From: Haplomitrium mnioides
Lineage: Eukaryota; Marchantiophyta; Haplomitriopsida; Calobryales
Length of the DNA: 64,000 bases
Reading direction: 5' to 3'
Assembly (NCBI GenBank): GCA_049999725.1
Contig: JBNGIS010006491.1
Location: 1 to 64,000, forward strand
Every line of letters starts with the position of its first letter. The stretch's first letter is position 1. A program made the translations under genes and the position numbers. Shown here one piece after another: positions 36,200-48,599 of this stretch. The notes below the pieces were generated by a model that was given only the letters and a program-made list of their open reading frames with translations, was not told the DNA's origin and searched no databases.

Positions 36200-39000
36200 G
36201 AGTTAGCTCCGCCTCTAGGAAACAGACCTGTCTCTATTGTCTAGTTCTATTATCTACCTCGAATACCGATACCCTATTGTGTAGTTGTATTATCTAACTC
36301 GAGTACCGATACTGAGAGGAAACGGACCAAGGAATGCCTTGAGTTAGGTCCGCCTCTAGGCAACGGACCTGCCTCTATTGTCTAGTTCTATTATCTTACT
36401 CGAGTACTGACACCCTATTGTCTAGTTCTATTATCTAACTCAAGTAACGATACTGAGAGGAAATGGACCAAACGAACGAAGGAACGCCCTGAGTAAGGTC
36501 CGCCTCTAGGAAACGGACCTGCCCGAAACGGACCATGCATACCAAGGAATACCCTGAGTTAGGTCCGCCTCTAGGAAATGGACATGCTCTTATTGTCTAG
36601 TTCTATTATCTAGCTCGGGTACCGATGCCCTATTGTCTAGTTCTTTTATCTAACACGAGTACCGATACTTAGAGGAAACGGACCAAATAGACCAAGGAAT
36701 GCCTTGAGTTAGGTCCGCCTTGAGGAAATGGACCTGCCTGAAATGGACCAAGGAATGCCCTGAGTTAGATCCACCTCTAGGAAACAGACCTCCCTCTATT
36801 GTCTAGTTCTATTATCTAACTCGAGTACCGATACTGAGAGGAAACGGACCAAACGGACCAAGAAATCCCTTGAGTTAGGTCGGCCTCTAGGAAACTAACT
36901 GAGAGGAAACGGACCAAACGGACCAAGGAATGCCCTGAGTTAGGTCCGCCTGTAGGAAACGGACCTTCCTCTATTGTCTAGTTCTATTATCTAACTCGAG
37001 TACCAAGACCCTATTGTCTAGTTGTATTATCTAACTCGAGTACCGATACTGAGAGGAAACGGAACAAGGAATGCCTTGAGTTAGATTCGCCTGTAGGAAA
37101 TGGAGTGTTTACTTTCGGTCAGAAAACAAAAAAAAAAAAAAAAAAAAAGGGAAATGGAGTGAGAGGAAACGGACCAAGGAATGCCCTGAGTTAGGTCGGC
37201 CTCTAGGAAACGGACCAAACGGACATAGGAATGCGCTGAGTTAGGTCCGCCTCTAGGAAACAGACATGCCTCTATTGTCTAGTTCTATTATCTAACTATC
37301 CTATTGTCTAGTTCTATTATCTAACTCGAGTACCGATACTAAGAGGAAACAGACCAAACTGACCAAGGAATGCTATAAGATAGCTCTGCTTGCTTGAAAT
37401 GGACCAATCTGACTAAGGAATGCCCTGAGCTAGGTCCGCCTCTAGGAAACGAACCTACCACTATTTTCTAGTTCTATTATCTAACTTGAGTATCGATACT
37501 CTATTGTCTAGTTTTATTGTTTAACTCGAGTACCGACAATGAGAGAAAACGGACCAAACGGACCAAAGAATGCTCTGAGTTAGGTCCGACTCTAGAAAAT
37601 GGGCCTGCCTAAAACGGACCAAACAAACCAACGAATGCTCTGAGTTAGGTCCGCCTCTAGGAAATGGACCTGCCTCTATTGTCTAGTTCTATTATCTAAC
37701 TTAAGTACCGGTACCCTATTGTCTAGTTCTATTATCTAACTCAAGTATCGATACTAAGAGGAAACGGACCAAACGGACCAAGGAATGCCCTGAGTTAGGT
37801 CCGCCTCAAGGAAACGGACTGAGAGGAAATGGACCAAACAGACCAAGGAATGCCTTGAGTTAGCTCCGCCTCTAGGAAACAGACCTGCCTCTATTGTCTA
37901 GTTCTATTATCTACCTCGAATACTGATACCCTATTGTGTAGTTGTATTATCTAACTCGAGTACCGATACTAAAAGGAAATAGACCAAATGGACCAAGGAA
38001 GGCCCTGAGTTAGGTCCGCCTCTAGGAAACGGACCTGCCTCTATTGTCTAGTTCTATTATCTTACTCGAGTACTGACACCTTATTGTCTAGTTCTATTAT
38101 CTAACTCAAGTAGCGATACTGAGAGGAAACAGACCAAACGAACGAAGGAACTCCCTGAGTAAGGTCTGCCTTTAGGAAACGGACCTGCCCAAAACGGACC
38201 ATACATACCAAGGAATACCCTGAGTTAGGTCCGCCTCTAGGAAATGAACCTGCTCTTCTTGTCTAGTTCTATTATCTAACTCGAGTACCGATACCCTATT
38301 GTCTAGTTCTATTATCTAACACGAGTACCAATACTTAGAGGAAACAAACCAAACAGACCAAGGAATGCCTTGAGTTAGGTCCGCCTCAAGGAAACGGATC
38401 TGCCTGAAATGGACCAAGGAATGCCCTAAGTTAGATCCACCTCTAGGAAGCAGACCTCCCTCTATTGTTTAGTTCTATTATCTAACTGGCCTACCAATAC
38501 CCTATTGTCTAGTTCTATTATCTAACTCGAGTACCGATACTGAGAGGAAACGGACCAAGGAATCCCTTGAGTTAGGTCGGCCTCTAGGAAACTAACTGAA
38601 AGGAAACGGTTTAGGGTCCAGGGAAACAGACCTGCCTCTATTGTCTAGTTCTATTATTCAACTATCCTATTGTCTAGTTCTATTATCTAACTTGAGTACC
38701 GATACTAAGAGGAAACAGACCAAACGGACCAAGGAATGCTATGAGATAGCTCCGCCTGCCTGAAACGGACCAATCTGACCAAGGAATGCCCTAAGCTAGG
38801 TCCGCCTCTAGGAAACGAACCTGCCACTATTGTCTAGTTCTATTATCTAACTTGAGTATCGATACTCTATTGTCTAGTTTTATTGTTTAACTCGAGTACT
38901 GACAATGAGAGGTAATGGACCAAACGGACCAAAGAATGCCTTGAGTTAGGTCCGACTCTAGGAAATAGGCCTGCCTGAAACAGACCAAACGGACCAAGGA
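36200..39000 (+). repeat. ~1.66-kb higher-order repeat with a deletion in copy two
   Basis: Variant markers recur at 36259 and 37917 (TCGAATAC..., offset 1658), at 36531 and 38197 (GACCAT.CAT, offset 1666) and at 36894 and 38591 (ACTAACTGA, offset 1697). Beyond that the offset falls to 1366 (AGATAGCTC at 37378 and 38744). Copy two has therefore lost about 330 bp between 38609 and 38622, the stretch that in copy one contains the poly(A) insertion. Confidence 0.78.
37096..37161 (+). mobile_element. 5'-truncated poly(A) retroposon with 12-bp target duplication
   Basis: A 42-bp insertion (37108-37149) in an otherwise normal satellite unit. It has 20 bases of unique sequence starting TTTACTTTCGGTCAG, then 21 consecutive A (37128-37148) and a G. 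It is bounded by perfect 12-bp direct repeats GGAAATGGAGTG at 37096-37107 and 37150-37161. A poly(A) tail plus target duplication is the hallmark of target-primed reverse transcription (LINE, SINE or processed mRNA). The body is too short to name the source. Confidence 0.85.
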
Positions 39001-41599
39001 ATGCCCTGAGTTAGGCCCGCCTCTAGGAAATGGATCTGCCTCTATTGTCTAGTTCTATTATCTAACTCGAGTACCGATATCCTATTGTCTAGTTCTATTA
39101 TCTAACTCAAGTACCGATACTAAGAAGAAACAGACCAAACGGACCAAGGAATGCCCAGAGTTAGGTTCGCCTCAAGGAAACAGACTAAGAGGAAATGGAC
39201 CAAACAGACCAAGGAATGCCTTGAGTTAGGTCCGCCTCTAGGAAACACACCCGCCTCTATTGTCTAGTTCTATTATCTAACTCGAGTTCTGATACCCTAA
39301 TGTCGAGCTATGTTATCTTACTCGAGTATCGACACTGAGAGGAAACAGAACAAACGGATGGAGGAATGCCTTGAGTTAGGTTTGCCTCTAAGAAATGGAC
39401 TGAGAGGAAATGGACGAAACGGACAAAGGAATGCCCTGAGTTAGGTCCACCTATAGGAAGCAGACGTGCCTCTATTGTCTAGTTCTATTATCTAACTATC
39501 CTATTGTTTAGTTCTATTATCCAACTATCCTATTGTCTAGTTCTATTATCTAACTCGAGTACCAATACCGAGAGTAAACAAACCAAACGGACCAATGAAT
39601 GCCCAAAGTTAGCTCCGTCTCTAGGAAACGGACCTGCCTGAAACGGACCAAGGAATGCCTTGAGTTAGGTCCGCCTCTAAGAAATGGCTCCACCTCTATT
39701 GTCTACTTCTAGTATCTAACTCGAGCACCGATAATCTATTGTCTAGTTCTATTATCTAACTCGAGTACCGATACTGAGAGGAATCAGACCAAACAGACCA
39801 AGGAATGCCTTGAGTTAGGTCCGCCTCTAGGAAACAGACTCAGAGAAAACGGACCAAACAAACCAAGGAATGCCATGAGTTAGGTCTGCCTCCAGGAAAT
39901 GGACATGCCTCTATTGTCTAGTTCTATTATCTAACTCGAGTACTGAAACCCTATTGTCTAGTTCTATTATCTAACTCGAGTACCGATGCTGAGAGGAAAT
40001 GGACCAAACGGACCAAGGAATGCCTTCAGTTAGGTCCGTCTCAAGGAAACGGACTGAGAGGAAATGAACCAAACAGACCAAGGAATGCTCCGAGTTTGGT
40101 CCGCCTTGAGGAAATGCACCTGCCTTTATTGTCTAGTTCTATTATCTAACTCGAGTTCCGATACCCTATTGTCTAGCTATGTTATCTTATTCGAGTACCG
40201 ATACTGAGAGGAAACGGAACAAACGGACCGAGGAATGCCCTGAGTTACGTCCGCCTCTAGGAAATGGACTGAGAGGAAATAGACCAAACGGACCAAGAAA
40301 TGCCATGAGTTAGGTTTGCCTCTACTAAATGGACCAAACGGACCAAGAAATGCCCTGAGTTAGGTCCGCCTATAGGAAACAGACCTGCCTCTATTGTCTA
40401 GTTCTATTATCTAACTATCCTATTGTCTAGTTCTAATATTCAACTATCCTATTGTCTAGTTCTATTATCTAACTAGAGTACCAATACCAAGAGGAAACAA
40501 ACCAAACGGACCAAGGAATGCCCAAAGTTCGCTTCGCCTCTAAAAAACGGGCCTTCCTGAAACGTACCAAACGGACCAAGGAATGCCTTGAGTTAGGTCC
40601 GCCTCTATGAAACGGCTCTGCCTCTATTGTCTACTTCTATTATCTAACTTGAGCACCGATACTCTATTGTCTAGTTCTATTATCTAACTCGAGTATCGAT
40701 CATGAGAGGAAACGGACCAAACAGACCAAGGAATGCCATGAGTTAGGTCCGCCTCTAGGAAACAGATTGAGAGCAAACAGACCAAACAGACCAAGGAAAG
40801 CTCTGAGTTAGGTCCGCCTCCAGGAAACGCACCTGCCTCTATTGTCTAGTTCTATTATCTAACTCGAGTACCGATACCCTATTGTCTAGTTATGTTATCT
40901 AACTTGAGTGACGATAGTGAGAGGAAACAGACCAAACGGACCAAGGAATGCCCAGAGTTAGGTCCGACTCTAGGAAATGGACTGAGAGGAAATGGACCAA
41001 ACGGACTAAGGAATGCCGTGAGTTAGGTCCGCCTCTAGGTAATGGACCTGCCTCTATTGTCTAGTTCTATTATCTAACTCTAGTACCAATACTCTATTGT
41101 CTAGTTCTATTATCTAACTCGAGTACCGAGACTGAGAGGAAACGGACCAAGGAATGCTCTGACTTAGGTCCGTCTCTAAAAAATGGACGTGCCTGAAACA
41201 GACCAAACGGACCAAGGAATTCCCTGAGTTAGGTCTGCCTCTAGGAAACAGACCTACCTCTATTGTTTAGTTCTATTATCTAACTCGAGTAACAATGCCC
41301 TATTGTCTAGTTCTATTATCTAACTCGAGTACCGATACTAAGAGGAAATGGACCAAACGAACCAAGGAATGCCCTGAACTAGATCTGCCTTTAAGAAGCG
41401 AACTTGCCTGAAACACACCAAACGAACCAAGGAAAACCCTGAGTTAGGTATGCCTCTAGGAAATGGACCTACCCTTATTGTCTAGTTCTATTATCTAACT
41501 CGAGTACCGATACCCTATTGTCTAGTTATATTATCTAACTCGAGTACCTATACTGAGAGGAAACATACCAAACAGACCAAGGAATGCTCTAAGTAAGGT

Positions 41600-44500
41600 C
41601 TGCCTCTGGGAAACTGACGTGCCTGAAACGGACCAAACGGACCAAGGAATGCTGTGAGTTTGGTCCGCCTCTTGGAAACGGACGTGCCTCTATTGTCTAG
41701 CTCTATTATTTAACTCGAGTACTGATACTCTACTGTCTAGTTCTATTATCTAACTCAAGTACCGATACTGAGAGGAAATAGACCAAACGGACCAAGGAAT
41801 GCCCAGAGTTAGGTCCGCCTCTAGGAAACGGTCCTGCCTGAAACGGACCAAACGGACCAAGGAATGCTTTGACTTAGGTCCGCCTTTAGTGAATGGACCT
41901 GCCTCTATTTTCTAGTTCTATTATCTAACTCGAGTACTGATACCCTATTGTATAGTTCTATTATCTAACTCGGGTACTAATACCCTATTGTATAGTTCTA
42001 TTATCTAACTCGAGTACCGATATTGAAAAGAAACAGACCAAACAAACCAAGGAATGCCTTGAGTTAGGTCCGCCTCAAGGAGACGAACTGAGAGAAAATG
42101 GACCAAACAGACCAAGAAATGCCTTGAGTTTGGTCCGCCTCTAGGAAACGGACCTGCCTTAATTGTCTAGTTCTATTATCTAACTCGAGTACCGATACCC
42201 TATTGTCTAGTTATGTTATCTTAGTCGAGTACCGATACTGAGAGTAAACAGACCAAACAAACCAAGGAATGCCCTGAGTTAGGTCCGCCTCTAGGAAATG
42301 AACTGAGAGGAAACGGACCAAACTGACCAAACTGACCAAGGAATGCCCTGAGTTAGGTCCGGCTTTAGGAAACAGACCAAACAGACCAAGGAATGCCTTG
42401 AGTTAGGTCCACCTCTAGAAAACGGACCTGCCTCTATTGTCTAGTTCTATTATCTAACTCGAGCACCGATATTGAGAGGAAACAGACCAGACGGATCAAG
42501 GAATGCCTTGAGTTAGCTCCGCCTATAGGAAACTAACCTGCATGAAACGGACCAAACGGACTAAGGAATTCCCTGAGTTAGGTCCGCCTCTAGGAGACGG
42601 ACATGTCTCTATTGTCTAGTTCTATAATCTAACTCGAACACCGATACTCTATTGTCTAGGTCTATTATCTAAATTGAGTACCGATACTGAGAGGAAACGG
42701 ACCAAACGGACCAAGAAATGCCTCGAGTTAGGTCCGTCTGTAGGAAACGAACTTGCCTGAAACGGACCAAACAGACCAGGGAATGCCTGAGTTAGGTCCG
42801 CCTCTACGAAACGGACCTGCCTCTATTGTCTAGTTCTATTATCTAACTCGAGTACCAATACCACATTGTCTAGTTCTATTATCTTGATCGAGTACCGATA
42901 CTGAGAGAAAATGGACCAAACGAACCAAGAAATGCCCTGAGTTAGGTCCGCCTCTAGGAAACGGACTTGCCTGAAATGGACCAAACGGACCAAGGAATAT
43001 CTTGAGTAAGATCTGCCTCTAGAAAATGGACTTGCCCTTGTTGTCTAGTTCTATTATCTATCTCGAGTACCGACACCCTATTGTCTAGTTCTATTATCTA
43101 ACTCGAGTACCGATACTGAGAGAAAACAGACCAAATGGACCAAGGAATGCCCTGAGTTAGGTCCACCTCCAGGAAACAGACCTGCCTGAAACAGACCAAA
43201 CGGACCAAGGAATGCCTTGAGTTAGGTCCACCTCTAGGAAACGGACCATCCTCTATTGTCTAGTTCTATTATCTAACTCGAGTACCGATACCCTATTGTC
43301 TAGTTCTATTATCTACCTCTAGTAGCGATACTGAGATGAAACAGACCAAAAGGACCAAGGAATGCCCTAAGTTAGGTCCGACTTTAGGAAACGGACCAGG
43401 AGGAAACAGACCAAGGAATGCCTTGAGTAAGGTCCGCCTCTAGGAAACAGACCTGCCTCTATTATCTAGTTCTATTATCTAACTCGAGTACTGATACCAT
43501 ATTGTCTAGTTATGTTATCTAACTCGACTACCAATACTGAGAGGAAATGGAACAAACGGACCAAGGAATGTCCTGAGTTAGATCTGCCTCTAGGAAATGG
43601 ACAGAGAGGAAACGGACCAAATGGACCAAGGAATGCCCTGAGTTAGGTCCGCCTCTAGGAATAAGACGTGCCTCTATTGTCGAGTTCTATTATCTAACTA
43701 TCATATTGTCTAGTTCTATTATCTAACTATCCTATTGTCTAGTTGTATAATCTAACTCGAGTACCAATACCAAGAGGAAACAAACCAAACAGACCAAGGA
43801 ATGCCCAAAGCTAGCTCTGCCTCTAGGAAACGGACTTGCCTAAAACGGACCAAACAGACCAAGGAATGCCCTGAGTTAGGTCCGCCTCTAGGAAACGGAC
43901 CTGCCTCTATTGTCTAGTTCTATTATCTGGCTCGAATATCGATACTCTATTGTCTAGCTCTATTATCTAACTCAAGTACCCATACTGAGAGGAAATAGAC
44001 CAAACGGACCAAGGAATGCCCTGAGTTAGATCCACCTCTAGGAAACGGACCTGCTTGAATCGGACCAAACGGATCAAGGAATGCCCTGAGCTAGGTCCGC
44101 CTCTAGGAAATGGACCTGCCTCTATTGTCTAGTTCTATTATCTAACTCGAGTAACGATACCCTATTGTCTAGTTATATTATCTAGCTCGAGTACCGATAT
44201 TGAGAGGAAACGGACCAAGGAATTCCTTGAGTTAGGTCCGCCTCTAGGAAACGGACTGAGAGGAAACGGACCAAGGAATTCCTTGAGTTAGGTTCGCTTC
44301 TTGGAAACAGACCTACCTGTCATGTCTAGTTCTATTATCTAACTATCCTATTGTCTAGTTATATTATCTAACTCGAGCACCGATACTGAGAGGAAACAGA
44401 CCAGATAGACCAAGGAATGCCCTGAGTTAGCTCTGCCTCTAGGAAACGGAGCTGCTTGAAACGGACCAAGGAATTACTTGAGTTAGGTCCGCCTCTAGGA

Positions 44501-47500
44501 AATGGACCTGCCCATGTTGTCTTGTTCTATTATCTAACTTGAGTACCGATACTAAGAGGAAACAGAGCAAACAAACCAAGGAATTCCCTGAGTTAGGTCC
44601 GTCTCTAGGAAACAGACCTGCCTGAAACGGACCAAACGGACCAAGGGATGCTCTGGGTTAGGTCCACTTGGAAGAAACGGACCTGCCTCTATTGTCTAGT
44701 TCTATTATCTAACTCGAGTACCTATACTGAAAGGAAATGGACCAAACGAACCAAGAAATGCCCTAAGTTAGGTCCGCCTCTAGGAAACGGATGTGCTTGA
44801 AACAGACCAAACGGACCAAGGAATGTCGTGAGTTAGGTCCGCCTCTAGGAAACGGATGTGCCTCTATTGTTTAGCTTTATTATCTAACTCGAGTACCGAT
44901 ACTCTACTTTGTAGATCTATTATCTAACTCAAGTACCGATACTGAGAGGAAACAGACCAAACAGACCAAGGAATGCCCAGAGTTAGGTCCGCCTCTAGGA
45001 AATGGGCCTGCCTGAAATGGACCAAACAGACCAAGAAATGCCCTGAGTTAGGTCTGACTTTAGTAAATGGACGTGCCTCTATTGTCTTGTTCTATTATCT
45101 AACTCGAGTACCGATACCCTATTGTATAGCTCTATTATCTAACTCGAGTACTGATACTGAAAGGAAACGGACCAAACGAACCAAGGAATGCCTTGAGTTA
45201 GGTCCGCCTCAAGGAAACAGACTAAGAGGAAATGGACCAAACAGACCAAGGAATGCCCTGAGTTTGGTCTGCCTCTAGGAAACGGACCTGCCTCAATTGT
45301 CTAGTTCTATTATCTAACTCGAGTACCGATACCCTATTGTCTAGTTATGTTATCTTACTCGAGTACCGATATTGAGAGGAAACAGACCAAATGGACCAAG
45401 GAATGCCCTGAGTTAGGTCCGCCTCTAGGAAATGAACTGAGAGGAAACAAACCAAATGGACCAAAGAATGCCCTGAGTTAGGTCCGACTTTAGGAAACTG
45501 ACCAAACGGACCAAGGAATGCCCTGAGTTAGCTCCGCCTCTAGGAAATGGACATGCCTCTATTGTCTAGTTCTATTATCTAACTCGAGCACCGATACTGA
45601 GAGGAAACAGACCAGACGGATCAAGGAATGCCCTGAGTTAGCTCCGCCTCTAGGAAACTAACCTGCATGAAATAGACCAAACGGACTAAGGAATTCCCTG
45701 AGTTAGGTCCGCCTCTAGGAGACGGACCTGCCTCTATTATCTAGTTCTATAATCTAACTCCAACACCGATACTCTATTGTCTAGTTCTATTATCTAAATT
45801 GAGTACCGATATTGAGAGGAAATGGACCAAACGGACCAAGGAATAACTCGAGCTAGGTCCGTTTGTAGGAAACAGACTTTCCTGAAATAGACCAAACAGA
45901 CCAAGGAATGCCTAAGTTAGGTCCGCCTCTAGGAAACATGCCTGCCTCTATTGTCTAGTTCTTTTCCTCTATTGTCTAGTTCTTTTATCTAACTCGAGTA
46001 CCGATACCATTTTGTCTAGTTCTATTATCTTATTCGAGTACCGATACTGAGAGGAAACGAACCAAACGATCCAAAAAATGCCTAGAGTTAGGTCCGCCTC
46101 TAGGAAACGGACATGCCTGAAATGGACCAAATGGACCAAGGAATACCTTGAGTTAGGTCTGCCTCTAGAAAATGGACTTTCCCTTGTTGTCTAGTTCTAT
46201 TATCTAACTTGAGTATCGATATTGAGAGGAAACGGACCAAATGGACCAAGGAATGCCTTGAGTTAGGTCCACCTCTAGGAAACAGACCTGCCTGAAACGG
46301 ACCAAAGAATGCCCTGAGTTAGGTCCACCTCTAGGAAACGGACCATCCTCTATTGTCTAGTTCTATTATCTAACTCGAGTACTGATACCCTATTGTCTAG
46401 TTCTATTATCTACCTCTACTACCGATACTGAGATGAAACGGACCAAAAGGACCATGGAATGCTCTGAGTTAGATCCGCCTCTAGGAAATGGATAGAGAGG
46501 AAACGGACCAAACGGACCAAGGAATGCCCTGAGTTAGGTCCGCCTCTAGGAATTAGACATGCCTCTATTGTCTAGTTCTATTATCTAACTATCATATTGT
46601 CTAGTTCTATTATCTAACTATCCTATTGTCTAGTTGTATAATCTAACTCGAGTACCGATACCGAGAGGAAACAGACCAAACGGACTAAGGAATGCCCAAA
46701 GCTAGCTCCGCCTCTAGGAAACGGACCTGCTAAAAACGGACCAAACGGACCAAGGAATGTCCTGAGTTAGGTCCGCCTCTAGGAAACGGACCTGCCTCTA
46801 TTTTCTAGTTCTATTATCTAGCTCGAGTACCGATACTCTATTGTCTAGTTCTATTATGTAACTCAAGTACCCATACTTAGAGGAAACAGACCAAACGGAC
46901 CAAGGAATGCTTTGAGTTAGATCCGCCTCTAGGAAACGGACATGCTTGAATCGGACCAAACGGATCAAAGAATGCCCTGAGTTAGGTCCGCCTCTAGGAA
47001 ATGGACCTACCTCTATTGTCTAATTCTATTATCTAACTTGAGTAACGAAACCCTATTGTCTAGTTATATTTTCTAGCTCGAGTACCGATACTGAGAGGAA
47101 ACGGACCAAACGGATCAAGGAATTCCTTGAGTTAGGTTCGCCTCTAGGAAACGGACTGAGAGGAAACGGACCAAGGAATTCCTTGAGTTAGGTCCGCCTC
47201 TAGGAAACGGACCTACCTGTCATGTCTAGTTCTATTATCTAACTATCCTATTGTCTAGTTCTACTATCTAACTATCCTATTGTCTAGTTCTATTATCTAA
47301 CTCGAGCACCGATACTGAGAGGAAACAGACCAGACAGACCAAGGAATGCCCTGAGTTACCTCCGCCTCTAGGAAACGGAGCTGCCTGAAACGGACCAAGC
47401 GGACCAAGGAATTACTTGAGTTAGGTCCGCCTCTAGGAAACGGAGCTGCCTGAAACGGACCAAACGGACCAAAGGATGCAAAGGGTTAGGTCCGCCTCTA

Positions 47501-47900
47501 AGAAACGAACCTACTTCTATTATGTAGTTCTATTATCTAACTCGAGTAACGATACCCTTTTGTCTAGTTCTATTATCTACCTCAAGCACCGATATAAAGA
47601 GGAAACGAACCAAAAGAACCAAGGAATGCCCTGAATTAGGTCCACCTCTAACAAACAAACCTGCTTGAAATGGACACAACAGACCGAGGGATACGCTGAG
47701 TTAGGTCCGCCTCTAGGAAACAGACCTGCCCTTATTGTCTAGTTCTATTATCTAACTCGAGTACCGATACTGAGAGGAAACGGACCAAGGAATGCCCTGA
47801 GTTAGGTCCGCCTCTAGGAAACGGACTGAGAGGAAATGGACCAAACGGAGTAAGGAATGCCCTGAGTTAGGTCCGCCTCTAGGAAACGAACCTGCCTTTA
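41600..47900 (+). repeat. ~3.1-kb higher-order repeat (two copies)
   Basis: Uncommon variants recur about 3.1 kb apart. ACCAGACGGATCAAGG is at 42486 and 45611 (offset 3125). GACCAAAAGG is at 43344 and 46441 (3097). GA.GTGC.TGAAAC is near 41616 and 44790 (about 3174). After about 43.7 kb the offset falls to ~2.9 kb (GAATTACTTGAG at 44471 and 47409), which marks a loss of roughly 200 bp in the second copy. Boundaries are approximate. Confidence 0.75.
45945..45986 (+). repeat. Exact 21-bp tandem duplication
   Basis: CCTCTATTGTCTAGTTCTTTT is present twice in a row (45945-45965 and 45966-45986) where a normal unit has it once. The TTTT variant is shared by both copies, so this is a local slippage event. 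Confidence 0.88.
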
Positions 47901-48599
47901 TTGTCTAGTTCTATTATCTAACTCAAGTACCCATACTGAGAGGAAACGGACCAAGGAATGCCTTGAGTTAGGTCCGGCTCTAGGAAATGGACCTGCCTGA
48001 ATCGGTCCAAACAGACCAAGGAATGCCCTGAGTTAGGTCCGCCTCTAGGAAATGGACCTGCCTCTGTTGTCTAGTTCTATTATCTAACTCAAGTACTGAT
48101 ACCCTATTGTCTAGTTCTATTGTCTAACTCGAGTACCGAAACTAAGAGGAAACGGACCAAATGGACCAAGGAATGCCATGAGTTAGGTCCGCCTCTAGGA
48201 AAGGGACTAAGAGGTAATAGACCAAACAGACCAAGGAATGACCTGAGTTTGGTTTGCCTCTAGGAATCGAACCTGCCTCTATTGTGTAGTTCTATTATCT
48301 AACTCAAATATTGATACCCTATTGTCTAGTTATATTATCTAACTTGAGTACCGATACTGAGAGGAAACGGACCAAACGGACCAAGGAATGCCTTGAGTTA
48401 GGTCTGCCTCTAGGAAATGGACCGAGAGGAAACGGACCAAACAGACCAAGGAATGCTCTGAGTTAGGTTCGCCTCTGAGAAATGGACCTACCTCCATTGT
48501 CTAGTTCTATTATCTGACTCGAGTACCGATACTGAGAGGAAACAGACCAGACAGACCAAGGAATGCCCGGAGTTAGCTCCGCCTCTAGGAAACGGACCT

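Noticed and set aside
38605-38625. TTTAGGG as a plant telomere motif
   Set aside because: Only a single copy, at a deletion junction, and readable as a worn TTAGGTCC satellite piece. No telomeric tract is present.
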